Below, piece by piece: positions 5,673-6,040 of a stretch of 6,040 bases of DNA (positions are counted from its first letter, which is position 1; every line of letters starts with the position of its first letter). The translations under genes and the position numbers were made by a program. This DNA is from JAAZMI01 sp050942615 (GTDB lineage: Bacteria; Bacillota; Dethiobacteria; DTU022; UBA8154): positions 1 through 6,040 of the forward strand of contig JBMNNQ010000077.1 in assembly GCA_050942615.1 (NCBI GenBank), written 5' to 3'. The notes below the pieces were generated by a model, which worked only from the letters and a program-made list of their open reading frames with translations, made no database searches and was not told the origin of the DNA.

Positions 5673-6036
5673 GAACAGCAGCCTCCAATTTTTTTAATTG
5701 CTCCTGCAAACCAGCTAGCTGCCGGTCTAACTCGGTAATGCGCTCGGCCAGGCTTTGGCGCGTAACATCGGTGCCGGTGAGCGATTCACCCGTCAGCTCC
5801 AGTTCTTCCCGGATCATTTCCATCTCTTGGCGAAGCTGTTGCATTTCCTCCCGGGAACCACCGAGTTCCTGTTCAAACAAATGCATGGTTCCCACAATAT
5901 CTGCAGTAAGGCGCTGGTTTTCCACTTTTAGCTCGTCCAGCTGTTCGGCAAAATATTGTTCAGACTTTTGCAGGTGTTTCTGCACCGCAAAGTAGCCGCC
6001 CCCCACCAGTCCCGCCCACAAAAGGACAATTAACAT
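5662..6036 (-). CDS. Membrane-anchored coiled-coil protein (5' end may lie outside window)
   Basis: I do not recognise a named family. The 124 visible residues start with a hydrophobic stretch (about 2-18, LIVLLWAGLVGGGYFAV) that would anchor the protein in the membrane. The rest is a long, charged, Leu/Glu/Gln-rich helix (about 22-122) with heptad-like spacing, for example ERITELDRQLAGLQEQLKKL. The frame is open upstream to the window edge, 4 nt beyond the ATG at 6036. No basic residues or SD can be seen before the hydrophobic stretch, so the true start may lie further right. It overlaps the glycosidase gene by 11 bp, and the glycosidase also has an N-terminal helical region. The two may be a functional pair, with this protein as an extracytoplasmic scaffold or partner. 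That is inference. Confidence 0.7.
   Translation of the reverse strand: MLIVLLWAGLVGGGYFAVQKHLQKSEQYFAEQLDELKVENQRLTADIVGTMHLFEQELGGSREEMQQLRQEMEMIREELELTGESLTGTDVTRQSLAERITELDRQLAGLQEQLKKLEAAVRAL
5682..5688 (-). promoter_or_regulatory. Shine-Dalgarno site deciding the GTG start of the glycosidase
   Basis: The minus strand reads TTGGAGG, ending 9 nt before the GTG at 5672 and lying inside the end of the upstream gene. With the 11-bp overlap (GTG start before TAA stop at 5662) this is the layout of a coupled gene pair. Confidence 0.6.
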
Positions 6037-6040
6037 AAAA

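Noticed and set aside
5558..5995. 145-codon plus-strand open frame
   Set aside because: It is antisense to the glycosidase start and the coiled-coil gene. Its Ser/Cys/Arg-rich translation is what a coiled-coil gene gives when read on the other strand, and it has no recognisable domain.

Overview
The window reads as a stretch of bacterial chromosome in which every supported gene lies on the minus strand. The gene families (Gram-positive-type GalU/GtaB, DUF554, YbhN/AglD-type membrane protein, bacterial NAGPA-type phosphodiester glycosidase, a probable DUF362 start), the G-rich Shine-Dalgarno sites and the use of TTG and GTG starts suggest a Bacillota of the Clostridia/Peptococcales type (Desulfotomaculum-like relatives). 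This placement is inference. No rRNA, tRNA, CRISPR array or transposase gene was seen.

In order of transcription (right to left): a membrane-anchored coiled-coil protein at the right edge (5662-6036, 5' end possibly outside the window) overlaps by 11 bp a secreted phosphodiester glycosidase with a GTG start (4584-5672). A 107-bp spacer with repeated GTTAA motifs follows, then galU (3514-4476), which carries an unusual ~30-residue hydrophilic insertion. After 238 bp without a gene comes a DUF554 membrane protein (2595-3275). After a spacer with a REP-like hairpin and a G-rich leader comes a UbiA-superfamily prenyltransferase resembling decaprenyl-phosphate phosphoribosyltransferase (1424-2368, TTG start). 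It is followed closely by a YbhN/AglD-type polytopic membrane protein (382-1341). A 320-bp gap with a compound inverted repeat separates this from the first 20 codons of a further gene (1-61, TTG start), whose N-terminus looks like DUF362 proteins.

The common theme is the cell envelope. GalU supplies UDP-glucose for surface glycans. The UbiA protein probably makes a polyprenyl-phosphate-linked pentose phosphate, and the YbhN-like protein next to it may handle or move a lipid-linked product. The secreted glycosidase may act on phosphodiester-linked sugars outside the membrane. The pairings UbiA + YbhN-like and coiled coil + glycosidase are the best-supported functional units; wider spacers separate the rest, which may be transcribed separately. 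No clearly new system is visible. The points most worth a second look are the GalU insertion, the UbiA/YbhN pair, the G-rich leader before the UbiA gene, the REP-like elements, and a start-less coding-like frame after the YbhN-like gene.
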